Shown: piece after piece, positions 32,842 to 45,235 of the stretch
Layout of the letters: each line of letters starts with the position of its first letter
How positions within the stretch are numbered: the stretch's first letter is position 1
DNA from: Blasia pusilla
Taxonomy: Eukaryota; Marchantiophyta; Marchantiopsida; Blasiales
Length of the DNA: 64,000 bases
Direction of reading: 5' to 3'
Assembly: GCA_050084515.1 (NCBI GenBank)
Contig: CM114275.1
Span: 20,522,001-20,586,000, forward strand
Position numbers and translations under genes: made by a program
Notes under the pieces: model-generated
What the model saw: the letters and a program-made list of their open reading frames with translations, nothing else
Told to the model about the DNA's origin: nothing
Database searches by the model: none

Positions 32842-35800
32842 CTAGGTGCCATACCTTAGTAAGAACATAAAAATTCCGCCTGCCACAGCAACATTGAGCG
32901 ACTCAAATTTTCCTGGCATTGGTATGCCGATTGGCCTGCAATCCCTGCTTACCTCGAGGGACAAACCTTGTCCCTCACTACCCAGAACTAAGCAAAGACC
33001 CCCCTCCTTTCTGATCAAATTTAAGCCACTCTCGTGGGAAAAATCAAGTGAAATCCCTTGCCTGTTCTCCCTGCAATCTGCAACACTATTTCCTCCTCGC
33101 CCCGAGCTCTGTGGAAAGCTGCTCTCCTCTGTCAGTTTCTGACCGTCTGGTTCTGGGTCACCAGCATACAGCTCCAATTTCTTCGTAGAGGCAAATTCTC
33201 GGAGTTGATCCCATGCTCCAACAGCTATCGGCACCCGAAAGCCAGCACCCCGTGCGGCCCGCAGTGCCTTGTCATTGAAAGGATCACAACAGCCCTGTAG
33301 CAGAAAGACACCATCCTGCAAATTCCACAAAAGATACCTGAGTGAGTCATTTGTTTTCTGTTCCAGCCTCAAGTAAATTTTCGTGAGTTGAAGTTCCAAG
33401 GAAATTCAGGGTGCAGTTTGGCGATAGAAGCAGCACAGTAGTTATTGGGTGTAGATACCTTCAACAAATGGTGATCAAACGCGAATAAGGATAAAGTGGG
33501 TAGTAGAGGACAGGCCTCCAGGCTACAACAAAGAGAGTCCTACTGAGTCTTGACCTAGAATTGTAATAACCACAGCAGATGGCTGCTGAGCACTTTCTCC
33601 TTGAATAAATGTCTTCTCAATCCTCAAATTGAAAGAATCACCCCAGTTCTGTCGGTAAGTATTATTTGCACATGCAAATAATTCACTCCGTTCTGTCATT
33701 CCCTGGCCAGGCTGCCTCACCACTGACACTAAATGCATGTTTTGCTAGAATCTAATGTAGTCTGGTGCAAAAGCAGAATATTACTGTCAACATTAAAGTC
33801 GGACAACGTTGAAGCCCATACATTAAAGTGAAAGAACAGCGAGGGATAGCCACTGGGAAACAGATGACAGGACATCATGAACTGGAAAACTCAAAGACTC
33901 ACAACATTGCCATAGGTGATATTGGGTTTCTAGTTTCAGTATTTTGACATTAAGAACAGTCATCCCACCAACTTCCTCCAGAAGAACTTCAGTCTTCAGA
34001 ACCTTTGACGAGACTAGACACAGAAAGCAAAACCAACAGCTAACATCCATAGAAACATGTTTGCTGGCTGCAGCACAGGAAGGCTAATAGAATATTATTG
34101 GTTAAATGGGCTATTAAGAACTTTTTTTCTTAGAGTTTGAACTCAAAAACATAAATTTCCCAATCATGGTGTTCCCAGCAGAATTAGAATTTTACTCCAC
34201 CAACACTGCCACAACCCTGGCCATTCAATCTTCTCAGGGTAAATAAAAAGTCCCAAGACTGGCATCTGGGCAATCCAATGACTTATGAAAGAGAAGCCTG
34301 TTGATCTGTCATGTTACTCTGTAAACCTGAGGCCTCGATACCTGCTTAGTCGTGAGAAAATTATCCCTTTGAAAACAAGCAGGGGTCAAAAAGCACGGAA
34401 GGGAAATTCAGATGACAGAATACAATCACATCTCATAAAGCACGAGACACAGGAGAAGAGGAAAGTTTCTCTTATCAAAATTTTAAGTAGTTGACAACTT
34501 CTTACAAGGAACAAGAGCCAGAGGCGTAAGGTACCAGAAATATTCTCTCTAAAAGACAGCCAATGTCTCTAAGGTGCACCAAGAGACATGCATTCACAAC
34601 AAATCACAACTCTTCCTACACCTCTCCGAATGTACTTCCTTCTTATTAACTTAACTCCTCAGTCGCACATGCCCTGGACTACCCTTGAGGAGCTGTCTAG
34701 AATTGCCTGCCGAAAAAGTGGTTCCTAGACCCGTCTCTCCAATCTTGTTGATGCCTAACATAGAAGACAACCTAAGGAATTTGCATCTCTTAATTCATTA
34801 ACTCCCTGAAACAAGGCATGCGCTGCTTAATAGAGCAAGCATCATTTGACATTGTAAGGGAGAGACAAAGTGTACAGTAATTCTTCCTGTCATAAAATCT
34901 AAATAACATGAATAGGCCTTCCAAAAACTGATTCTCCCGTTGAAGACACGTGGTGCAGACCAACACGACTTTATGAAATGATCACTCATACTTTGCAGTG
35001 CAATACATTACATCACAATCCACAGGACTACAACAATGTTGGAAGGATGTTAAGCGACGCTGCCCACATGAAGGTCTGATGGTGAATTTAAGGTCAACAA
35101 GAGGAAATGGTCTTTGACCGTGGCTCCCCCCTTTAGAAGAGAATTCCTCACTAGAATCTCTCTTTAACATCTGTACTGGTCACAAACACAACACCCAACA
35201 ATAGATAGAGACTGGAAAGCGTCAAAGGAGAGGAAGATATGAAGAAGGTACCAATGTTGGTGCCAAGCTTCCAAGTGTCGACCAAGAAGCTCTTTAAAAC
35301 ACTATCTACCTAACCTGATTGAGATCCCCGATACACATTTTTTACCAGTGAATCTGGACTACTGCATCTAGCTTTGGGCAGTGAATCTGGACTGCTGAAC
35401 GTGTTTAGCAGTTCAAACTAACAGATTAACAGAACAAAAGAATGAGTGGAATCAATGCAAGAATCCCAATGGATACTAAATTTAGAGCTTCTCATTAGTG
35501 TAGTAAAATAACAACTAAGGTTCAGTGAATAAAACATGAAAGACTGATAGAATTGAGAGGACTACCATCTGTACCCTGTCTCATCTTCACCCTTGAAAAT
35601 CCCTCCAGGCTCTGTATAAGAAAATCTTGGCCATCATTCCAGTACTTAACCTCTTCTGCAGTCTCAACAGTCAGGTCAGGATGTTGGTTGGGGTGTCCAG
35701 GGAACCAAAGTGGTAAACTCAGATTCCAATTGATCAATCAGAATTAGAATGAAATTCCACTGATTTTAGCAAAATGCAGGAGTGAGGTCACTACTCAAAG

Positions 35801-37664
35801 TCGGGTAAGAAAATCCTTTGGTCAAGCAGCTTTCACCTTCCACTTGTAGAAGATGGATGTCTTCAAAACCCTAAGGCAGAGCAAGCTTCCCGTTACGATC
35901 AAGAGACAGAGCATAGACCTTAAAGGGACTCCATCCTCACGTCCCAGGCTGCTTGTGGCATGCATTGAGGCATCAAGGAATACATTCCTTCAAAAGGTCT
36001 TAAGAATCTTGAGGCAGAAATAGGCAACTGCAGAAGGGAGGCCAAGCTCCGAGTCTCCGGAATCCTTGTTCAGGTCTCCAGGGAAATGCTGTCTTCTCTC
36101 ATCCTTTAGATCACCGAAGATCTAAATGACAGGATTCCCTCAAATTTCGCGATAGTTCACCCCCAATTCAGTGCCCTTGCTCTCAGGAGCCAGCAGAGGC
36201 ATTTGTGTGGTTGTGAGCACAGGGCATATTGCAGCTGCGCAAGTGCCAAATGCTAGACCCTGTAGTACAAGGGGTTGGTCTACAAGCCCAGGCTAAGGCA
36301 AACCATGGAGACACTAGTGTAGTCTTTGCTCGGCTCCTGTCAACTAGTCTGGGCCAGAACTATGGATAATCTTAATTTGTCAACATGACACTCAAAAAGA
36401 CTAAACCCCCAAGTCCGGCGGGCTACAGAACTTATTCGTTACTCCAACATAAGAACAAGGCTTCCATCCCAGAAGGTATTGAATATACCCATGCAAACGC
36501 TGCCGCCGTTCGAATTAGCGTACCCAAGTTTCCAGGATCCTGCGCCACGAGAGACATCAAGTAAGAACGACAGGCATAGCCCTCGTCGAGACTCTGTTCT
36601 TCAACAAAAAATACCTGCTTGTCCGGTTTGCTGAATGCCAGAATCAAAACGGCATAAAAAACTGTAGTGACCGGAGAAATGTATCACTAATGGCCGAAGA
36701 TGAAAATCACAACGTCTCGTAATTGTATACGAGATGCAAAATTCACTACACGAAGTGAAGCATATCAGGGTGGGCAGTGCGCACCTGTATTGCATCTAGC
36801 ACAAGAACTCGTCGAGGTGTAGGACACCATTTGTGCATCTGGATTGTAACGGAGTTTAGGTGTTGATGGCGATCGAGGGAACAGAATGTGGATGGATAAC
36901 TCAAAACACCCACCGATTGAACACCGTCCTCGACACCTGATATTTTGCCCATCACGCCTTCGCTTACCCGCACAATTCTGTCCGATAATTTCGCCAGGCC
37001 TTGAGGAACATCTGAACCTTCCTTCACGAGGAGGACATCTATCAGAGGGCATCCTCGCTGCACCTTGACTTCGAACTCTACAGATTCACATATCTCCCTT
37101 CAAGACGTGCACACCACAGAACTCCTCAGGACCTCTCAATCGCGATTGAAACCCAGTGCTTCTTGAACAAGAACTGGAACAGGCTTGAAACAGCCGCAGA
37201 GCAGCCCGGCACTTCCTGCAGGAATAGCCGAGAGACGCGGGGAGCAGACTGCGGTACCTTAAGGGGACGGTTCCCACAACCAGAACAGATGCAGTGGAAT
37301 GGCGAGTGGCAGCACTCCGACGAAGCCTCACCAAGTACTTCACATACGAGTTCCCCAAGCTGGAAATGTAGTCCACATTGGCCGGCAATGTCACTCTTTC
37401 TCCATCTTCACCTGCTACCAAAATTCCTCTCTCACCTCCATCCCCTTCCATACTCCTATCCCCGCGTCCTCTCTCTCTACCCCTCGAACCCCCAGCAACA
37501 ACCCGCGAGGCATCTCTACTCTCACCTAAACCCTCCACCCACCCCGTCCTCCCAGCACCGACCTGCACACGCTTCACCACATTCCTCGCGCGACATCTCA
37601 CCCCTCTCCCCTCCGGAACAAGCAGCGTCGCGACGCATCCGACGCCCGCACAAACCCCCGCCAT
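32842..37664 (-). CDS. SpoU/TrmH-family RNA 2'-O-methyltransferase gene (four exons)
   Basis: Exons on the minus strand are 37664-37258, 37097-36785, 36539-36489 (51 bases) and 33315-32842, all with GT/AG borders and consistent phases (2+1, 0, 0), giving 414 residues. SpoU motif 1 is split across exon borders: VLDAIQ | DPGNLGTLIRTAAAFAW | DGVFLLQGCCDPF. Motif 2 is LVLGSEGQGLS and motif 3 is IPMPGKFESLNVAVAGGI, together forming the trefoil-knot SAM site. The N-terminal part has ISSLGNSYVKYLVRLRRS, like the RNA-binding SpoU_sub_bind region. The family methylates the 2'-hydroxyl of rRNA or tRNA ribose. A basic, Ser/Arg-rich start suggests a plastid or mitochondrial transit peptide, but I cannot tell which organelle. 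Intron 3 is about 3.2 kb. The exact RNA substrate is not visible. Confidence 0.92.
33316..36488 (-). other. 3.2-kb third intron of the TrmH-family gene
   Basis: It begins TGG|GTATAT at 36489/36488 and ends AATTTGCAG before 33315. No ORF in it shows a domain. A roughly 150-base part at 35270-35430 resembles 51195-51320, a low-copy dispersed repeat. Confidence 0.7.
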
Positions 37665-37941
37665 GGCCGAGCGCGGATCGTCGACCCTCGCTCGCTTCCT
37701 CTTCGGCCCCGGCCCCGGCCCCGGCCCCCGCCCCCGCTAGCCCTCACGCAGCGCAGATCTCTCACGTCGCAGGTCCGATCCGATCCGATCCGCGAAGGAG
37801 CTCGAGCGCACCGGTACGACACCCACACCACCTAAACGCCCCGTCCGCAATGATTCCACATCCGGATCGAACCCGTCGGTCATCGACAGGTTGAGGAGGT
37901 TTAAGAGGGGCCTTCCTCGCCCATTTACTTCTCCCGGGCAT

Positions 37942-37968
37942 CTTTCTTTCTTTCTTTCTTTCTTTTTT
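37942..37968. repeat. (TTTC)n microsatellite
   Basis: About six TTTC units followed by T-rich sequence, between the TrmH-family gene and the possible divergent gene. Confidence 0.9.
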
Positions 37969-38453
37969 CAATCCGGGATGTACAGCCCTGTCCGTCGTCT
38001 GGAGTTATGGCTGCTTAACTAACTGAGCTGCGTAGAGTACACACAGTCTACACAGACTCCCAGCCCCACCCAAATTTCCAAAATCAGATGCTGCTGGTGG
38101 ATTCCAGTACAAGGATAGAAAAGCCTGACGTAAGCTTTGACGAAGGACGAATGAGAGAAATTCCTGTGACAGAGTCACGCTCCTCTCTCCGCCTCCCGTC
38201 CTTCCGACAACTCAGAGTCTCAGGCACTCAGAGAGACCTAGATCGAGAGAGGGAGTCTCAGGGAGAGGGCGAGAGAGAAAAGTACGACGAACACACTCGC
38301 GCAGCTTTTCGGCTGGTGGTACCGCCATGGCCTGGGCTCATCAGCGCCACGGCCCCCGCGAAACGAGGGAACACCAGATGAGGCAGAGGTGCCGCGAATT
38401 ATCAATCTTAATTTGCGATTGCAGCGTCCGCGAAATCCAAAGTCCAGCGGCCA

Positions 38454-38731
38454 GAATGAATCCCTTCCAGTGGACGCCGGCGGCAGAAGCGAAAAGGCTC
38501 CAGCCTCCACTTTCCCAACTTCGTTCCGCTGTGAGGCCCGACATCAGTGAGCGATCAGAGCAACAAACATGCGACGAAAGCGCTCGCTCCGGCTCTTCTT
38601 CTAATCACAGCGCAGTGGGGCCCCGGGAAGAATGGAATTTGCCAGAGCGGGCGAGGAAGTCGTGTGTGGCGTTGCAGCAGTACTTGCTTCTGTTGGAGGC
38701 TCGGAATGGCGTCAGATCAGATCTACTAGCG
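38454..38731 (+). CDS. possible first exon of a divergent gene
   Basis: The frame from ATG 38454 reads MNPFQWTPAAEAKRL and ends ALQQYLLLLEARNGVRSDLLA just before a good donor, GCG|GTGAGC at 38731/38732. A pyrimidine-rich stretch and CAG at 38837 precede an in-phase continuation (IINEMAHLLRI). The pair would encode a helical protein. I do not recognise it, and no later exons can be followed. It lies about 790 bases from the TrmH-family start on the opposite strand, in a CpG-rich region, so a shared promoter is plausible. Confidence 0.28.
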
Positions 38732-39583
38732 GTGAGCTTTCCGCTTTCATGGGAATAGAAAACTAAATCACCGCATCGATCGATCCGTGGACCGATCGAT
38801 CGACAACAGTCTCCTTTTGTTTTTCTTGCTCCGTCAGATTATTAATGAGATGGCACATCTGCTGCGCATCACTGCCTTTCTCCGCATCATCGATGTGCTT
38901 GTCTCGCTTTTCCTGTCTACAGAGTCTTCTGAGCTTCTCTCGTCTTTGCCTTGTTTCTTCGACGCACTAAAGTTGACCTTCCGAGATCATTTCGTCTCAT
39001 CCCGGATTTGCACAATCAACGGGACCATAAATGGGCAGCGACTTTAAATGAATGCAAGGGGGATTAGATTAGCTTTTCTTTTAATGATAGGGAACAATTT
39101 CGACCAAATAATTAAGGTGATAAGAATGAGAGATTCCTAGTAAAAATAGTAATTGTCGACCAGAAAAAATAAATCTTGTATCTTGGGCAAGGAAAATTGG
39201 AGAATAAATTATACTCATTAGCGAGGAAGAACTAATCATCTCAGTGGAGAAGAGTACTCTCCAATGATAATATAAATATTACTGGAATATCCACACAAAA
39301 AAAAGTGATTCCGAACAAAAAGCTGTTAGGAACTGTATTTCTAAATACTAGGTACTAAATTTCTTTCACTCCTATTTAATGACAAGTATTTAGTCAATAG
39401 CGGTTCCTTTCCCTGTCCTAACTAGTGGTTTAGATGTGTGTAGGCTCATGCCATGCATGGGTTTTAAGTACCTCTAAAAATTCATTAAAAAATTTATGGT
39501 CTAATTAAATTTATTTTAATCATAAAATGGTGAAATGTATTTAAAAAGAACTAGTAAGTTTGTGCCCATGCGATGCATCGTGT

Positions 39584-39676
39584 GTGAATGATGAGAAATG
39601 AAAAGATTCACATATGGAAGATGATAATATGTGAATGATGAGAAATGAAAAGATTCACATTTGGAGGATGATAATA
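39584..39676. repeat. 47-bp tandem repeat, two units
   Basis: The units start GTGAATGATGAGAAATG at 39584 and 39631, with only two or three mismatches between them. Confidence 0.9.
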
Positions 39677-41588
39677 TGAAATTAATTGACACATGTTGAA
39701 TGTAGTTTAATTTTAAAAAGGATGACAAAAAAGAACAAAGATAAATTTTTTTTACAATACCTCTAACTTGGCTCAAGCCAAATTTTCATATATTTTATTT
39801 TATTAATTATGGGAAAAAATTATCCCTTTTCCAATCCCCATCCTTCAATAAGCAAAAGAAAATCACTTATTTTCATGAATTTGTTTCCCAAAAGAGGGAT
39901 TAAAAATTTCTCCAAATCTAACTTGAAAATTAAAAATAATATAGAAACAAGATGTCTTCCATTATTTCAAAGAAATAATTCTTTTCCCATTAGTGTCCTA
40001 TTCTCCTTTTTTCTTTTCAAAAATAAAATTAATTTTGCCTCAAAATTAAACTTTAAATTGATTTTTATCATAATTTATTGGAACAAACCTTGAAAAAAAT
40101 ATTTTTAACTTCCAAATGAAAATTAAATAAAAATTAAAGATATTCAATATATTTCATGGGAAAGCTATTTTATTTTATTTATAAATAAATAAATACCTAG
40201 TTATTAAAACCTTACCCATTCTTATTTTCTGCTTAATATAGGGTAAAATTAAAAGAAAATGGTCGTGAATTGGCTTCGTGGACAAACATAATACGTGTCT
40301 TCAGAATGAGCTAACGCGCTTAATAATATGATTCCTAACGATTGTATTGGTTGAGAATGTCAAGTTGAGAGGGTTTAAAAAAGGAAGGGGACACTCTCAA
40401 ATAATTACATAACTTGAATAATTTTTACCAAAGATTTTATTTTTTCTATAAAATAAATCATATAATTCTAATGTAGAAAGTTTCGATAGAAAGTGAGAAG
40501 AAGTTTATTTCTCACATCAACACGTGCTAGTATTTTCTTGAAAAAAAAATCATCCGTGAAGAAAATTAGTTTTGTTCTTACATAACTTTTTTACAATACT
40601 TTTTGGCATAAGAGACATTTTAGCATATGTAGAATACCATAGAAAATTTCCTCTTTTGAGGATTTTCTAAATTTTGCTATGGTAACACCAACACATCAAC
40701 AATACCTCAAATGCATGAGGGAGTAGTTCCTTATTAGTACATGTATGTCCAATTTACAATTACAATTTTCACTAAATACTCTCGAAGTTGTTTTAAGTGT
40801 CTAAAAAACCTAAGGAAGATAAGAAAGTTATGTTTAATTGAAAAATACTTCAAACCAACAAGGAAAAATATAAATTTATTTTTTAGGAAGGTCTATTTAG
40901 CACCAAATAAAAACTACTAGGCTAGTATAATATTTCCTATCCTGCTAATTCTAGGATGAATTTTAATATACTTTTAATAATATTTGAATAAGTAGAAAAC
41001 TCGAAAAAAAAATTACTACATTGGATGTTTTTAGAGTTATCCACACGGTTTCAAAAGAGTAGATATATCACAATTAGGTCCCTTGGATGGATCACCTTTG
41101 CTTAATAGTATAAAAAAGATAGAAATAGATATATTCATAATTAAATAATATTAAAACCATTTTTGCAATGCTCTTATGTCCTATTAACACATATCATGTT
41201 TTAAATAGGTCATTAGATCTCCAATTTTAAATAGTCTACCTTTTCTTTTTTTCTTCTTCTTCTTTAAGAAATACACCTAACTATATGAGAGATATTTTAT
41301 CATTCTTCTAAAATATTATTTTCATAACAACTATTCTCCCTTATTTTAACTTAAAAACAAATGAGAGTACTTCATATTCTATTTGTGAATAATTACATGT
41401 AACTTATTAACTTACCTTACTTCCTTTCAATTAGAGATAATATGACACATCATATTTCCACATTGAAAAGAGCTTCACTTTTTTAGAAGAGACTTACCTA
41501 CCAGAGAAAGACCTCCTTCCTCCTCAATCAATAATATTCATCAGTGTTCTTTTTTTCCTAAATTCCTCAAAGAGAATCCTTCTAGTTT

Positions 41589-41615
41589 GAGAGAGAGAGA
41601 GAGAGAGAGAGAGAG
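41589..41615. repeat. (GA)n microsatellite
   Basis: A 27-base alternating GA run in AT-rich spacer. Confidence 0.97.
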
Positions 41616-42746
41616 CATATCTCCTCTTTAAGTACAATATCATTCCATCTCCCTAATTATTCCATATCATACATCGACCAAACTTATTCTTATTTTATAT
41701 TATCCCACTAGTTGTATTGGAGAATAGAGTAGTCTATAGGGTTCTTCAAGAGGGAGGGCATCGACAAAGTCAACAAGTGTAGGCCAAATATGATGTATTC
41801 AAGAGATGCATGTGTGAGTTACTCCCAATTTAGGGAAAATTTGGGAATATCTAGAGGAATATGTCATTTCAAATAAGCCACCTATTTTGGGCATGGTTGA
41901 CGTCGAACCCTAAACCCTAAACTTTAGAAGATGTTCCTTGATCCCCTATTGAGAGTTAGGGTTAGAGAGTTGATACGGATGTGCACGTCACAAAGGAAAG
42001 AGCTTGGGATATATCGAGAGAGTATACCTCAAGTAGAGAAAGTTGAAAGAACTCACCCTCTTTTGCTTGAACCTCCTTCACTAAGGTTCATTTTGCATTA
42101 ACAGTACTACGGACTGGCAAATAACACCTTCTCAAACACACACATTGCGAATATGGGGATTCGCATTGGAATCACATGAGACTCTCAACTTGCGAGTTAT
42201 TCTAGATCTCTACTCCCAAGACTCACAAGTAGTCATTTATACCTCAACGATAAATTTTGTTTTTCCTCCTAACTTTTCAAGATTCATCTTCTCACTTTAT
42301 AACTAGTTTCTTTCTATATTAGACATAGGTCTTGAGATTTTTTGGGATTTTTTTATTATATATTTTGGAGGATATGTAGATAACTAAAGTTCATAGTATT
42401 AAATGTTATTTTCCAAAAGCATTCATTCTAAACTATAATAAATTAATGAGAAAATATAAATAAATAAATAAAGGCATCCCTAAGAACATTTGGAAGGAGT
42501 CAAGTTCCCCTTGAAAAAGTTTTTTTCATACCAAAAAATAACTCCAAGCATACCAAATAAGTAGAACACGATTCTTTTGGAAGTAGAGTTAACAACAAGT
42601 TTTTGTGTTGCTTACAAATATCTTTTGAGTCCAAAATGACTATTTGGACTAGCAAAAAATCACAACTTTCACTTGCAATATTGCATCTATTTTTTTTTCT
42701 TGTTTTGCAAATGAATTGAGAGCCGTATTTTCTGATTTATTTGTAT

Positions 42747-42782
42747 TCATATTTGACTCTCAAAGTTGCGAGTCAAATATGA
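42747..42782. repeat. 13-bp perfect inverted repeat
   Basis: TCATATTTGACTC at 42747-42759 and its exact reverse complement at 42770-42782, with a 10-base loop. It would form a stable hairpin. No gene end or terminator role is evident. Confidence 0.85.
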
Positions 42783-43981
42783 AAACCATATAAGTGTTTT
42801 GCAACCAAATAATGAGTAAAATACAACACGATAATGATTCTAAGAAAATTGAACTCTCGAGACGCATTGTAGTCGCAATTGATTTTTTTATTGCAATTAT
42901 TCCAATTACTAACAACAAAATTTAATAGTACTTTTAGCTTTGTAAAGGGTAAACTTAAAACGTAATTCAAGACAGGGCCTTCACTCATAGCTTCTCAAAA
43001 CTAGCAATAACTAATCATAGTATGATTTGTACATCCCTTAGCTACTCTCATTCATAAAATAATATTGAATTTTCTTACAGATCTTGTATGTGCAAAAAAA
43101 AATCCATTATATTTTTTTGAAAATGAGAATTCGTTTGAAATTAGAAATGAAGCCAGGGTCTTCATAGAGTATTCATATTCGATGACACACGTAATGTTAG
43201 GACACCAATTCCATTCAAACAAAATCTTTAAATATACTTCTCAAATTAACTTAAAAGTTTTACACTTGTAGAAAATCCTTAATCATAAAGTTTATATCTT
43301 AAAAGCGGATGAATCAAAATTATAAGAGCATTGTAAGTTCTCCTTTTCTATGTACATTTATGCTTGAATTTGGATTAAGAAACCAAAAGAATCACATATG
43401 TAGATTCATAAGTGCACATTGATTTACTGACTATATATGTTACTTCATCAGTATAATACTAATATGCATATTAATCTTATAAATTATGTTTTGAAATTTA
43501 GGATTTGAATTTCTATTTATAATAAAGCACTTTCCCCCGCACTACAAACCACTCATATGAATTCTAATTATAAATCCCAACCTTTAGATACTAAATTTAA
43601 GGCTCAATTTTGCTTAATAAGAAGATTTCCAAGATGATCACCAAAGCTCAAGATCCATATCAAATTATAATTATTTTTTTCCCTTTTTTAAGATTTAAAT
43701 AACAATCACTCTAGAAATAGATTGAGACAATGAACTTATCTTCTCAATCCTCCAATAACACCAAGATGTAGCAAATTACCCCCTTCAATCTCTTATTCAA
43801 ACTCTTTTGAATTCAATCATTTTCAATCCACAATCAAACTTTCCTAGAACTTCCCTATCCACTTGATCCCACTTTCTAAGAGCTCTATGACGATCTGAAC
43901 GAGACTCAAATTTAGAAAGAATGCACCGCTTTATAGCTTTCTATTGCTCACTCAATCTTTTCACATTTATGAATAGAATCT

Positions 43982-45226
43982 CATACGAGCTGTACTTTGC
44001 CTCTGCAGCGTTGTTCAAGTGGCTAGCGTAAGCCATCACGAACTCTCTACCCTCATCATCATGCTTTGTGAGCACCGCTCCAAGCCCCAACATGCTCCAA
44101 TCTGTGTGCAACTGGAAAGGACGCCCCCTAATCGGTCTACTCAAGATGGGCGCGGACGTCAACCTATCCTTGAGCAACTGAAATGCTCGCTCCTGCTCAT
44201 CCCCCCAGTGCCACTCGTGATCCACCTTGGTCAGCAAGGTCAGCAACTTCGCAATCAAACTGAATCCCTTGATGTATCGCTGATAGAAGTTTGCCAATCC
44301 CATGAATGCGCGAACATGGCTCACATCTGTAGGGCGTGGAATGCGTGAGATAGCCTCTATCTTTGTGTGCTGAACACCAAGGCCCCCTGGGTATATCGTA
44401 TGACCCAAGTACTCAATCTGGTCGTGGAAGAATTTGCACTTGCCTAGATGTAGCTTCAGCCCATGTTATTGCAATCGTCGAAACAAATCCTCTAGATGTC
44501 GCTCATGCTCCTCAACCGTGGCGCTAAAGACTACGATGTCATCAATATAACACCTAGAAAAATCCAGACCAGCCAAGATCCTACCCATGACCCTCTGAAA
44601 CTCAGCCGGGGCGTTCTTTAACCCGAATGGTAAGAACCGCCACTGGTACAAACAATCCTTCCCTTGAGGATCGATGCCCCAAAATGCCGTCTTCTGCCTG
44701 TCCTCCAATCTGATAGGCAGTTGATGGTATCCGGTTTGCAAATCCAATGAATTGAAGACCTTTGCGTGACCAATCGCATCAAAGATCTCCTCAGGGGTGG
44801 GCATGGCATACCTATCGACTTCGTATGCCGATTGATAAGTCAGTAATCCCCACACATCCGCCTATCCGTCCAATTGCCATGCATATCCTTCTTGGCGGGC
44901 ATGACAGTGGCAGATGCATACTCCCCATGCGACATCTCCACTAGTCCTGCTCTGACCAAGTCCTGGCTCCTACTCTGAACTAGAGCTCTCTCCATATCAC
45001 TGTACCTGTAGGGTCGTCGGAAGATCGGCGTATCACTTGACAACTCAATGGGGATCCCCGGTCCCTTCAGCGTACCCAAATCCTCCATGCTAAATGCAAA
45101 GCAGCTCCTATAACTCCTGAGGAACTGATGTATTCGGCGCCGCTCTCTTCCTATCAACTTAGGGCCCATATCTGGCTCCCAAGTCTCCATCGTGACTACG
45201 GTAGGACTCTCCGGCGCAGGTATCGG
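43982..45226 (-). pseudogene. reverse transcriptase/RNase H start of copy B
   Basis: It reads EPDMGPKLIGRERRR and IELSSDTPIFRRPYRYSDME, then MPAKKDMHGN, and after a frameshift YAMPTPEEIFDAIG, FGLKNAPAEFQRVMG and YIDDIVVF (44538-44549), then HTDWSMLGLGAVL of RNase H. The same order and motifs as copy A. It ends at the truncation point in RNase H. Confidence 0.85.
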
Positions 45227-45235
45227 TGGTTGCTA
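45227..45235 (-). promoter_or_regulatory. putative stop-codon readthrough site, TAG CAA CCA (copy B)
   Basis: On the minus strand the frame reads GCA CCA TAG CAA CCA CCG. TAG-CAA-CCA fits UAG-CAR-YYA. The downstream frame (TMETWEP...) is in phase with the upstream one, and the alignment position equals that of copy A (19957). Copy B has diverged considerably from A, so a shared TAG is not simply recent identity. Confidence 0.55.

Larger units (their letters stand above)
38732..43981. other. AT-rich gene-poor spacer
   Basis: About 5 kb at very low GC with only short ORFs (up to 94 codons, AT-driven). Contents: a 47-bp tandem repeat (39584-39676), possible Helitron-like 3' ends near 39424 and 39550, a (GA)n tract (41589-41615), two telomere-type CCCTAAA units near 41909 and a 13-bp hairpin at 42747-42782. 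I see no gene. Confidence 0.6.

Noticed and set aside
37163-37894. 243-codon plus-strand ORF as a gene
   Set aside because: It is antisense to the first exons of the TrmH-family gene; the minus strand has consistent splice sites and family motifs.
41905-41928. Interstitial telomere array (CCCTAAA)
   Set aside because: Only two or so units; too few to call a telomere or a healed break.
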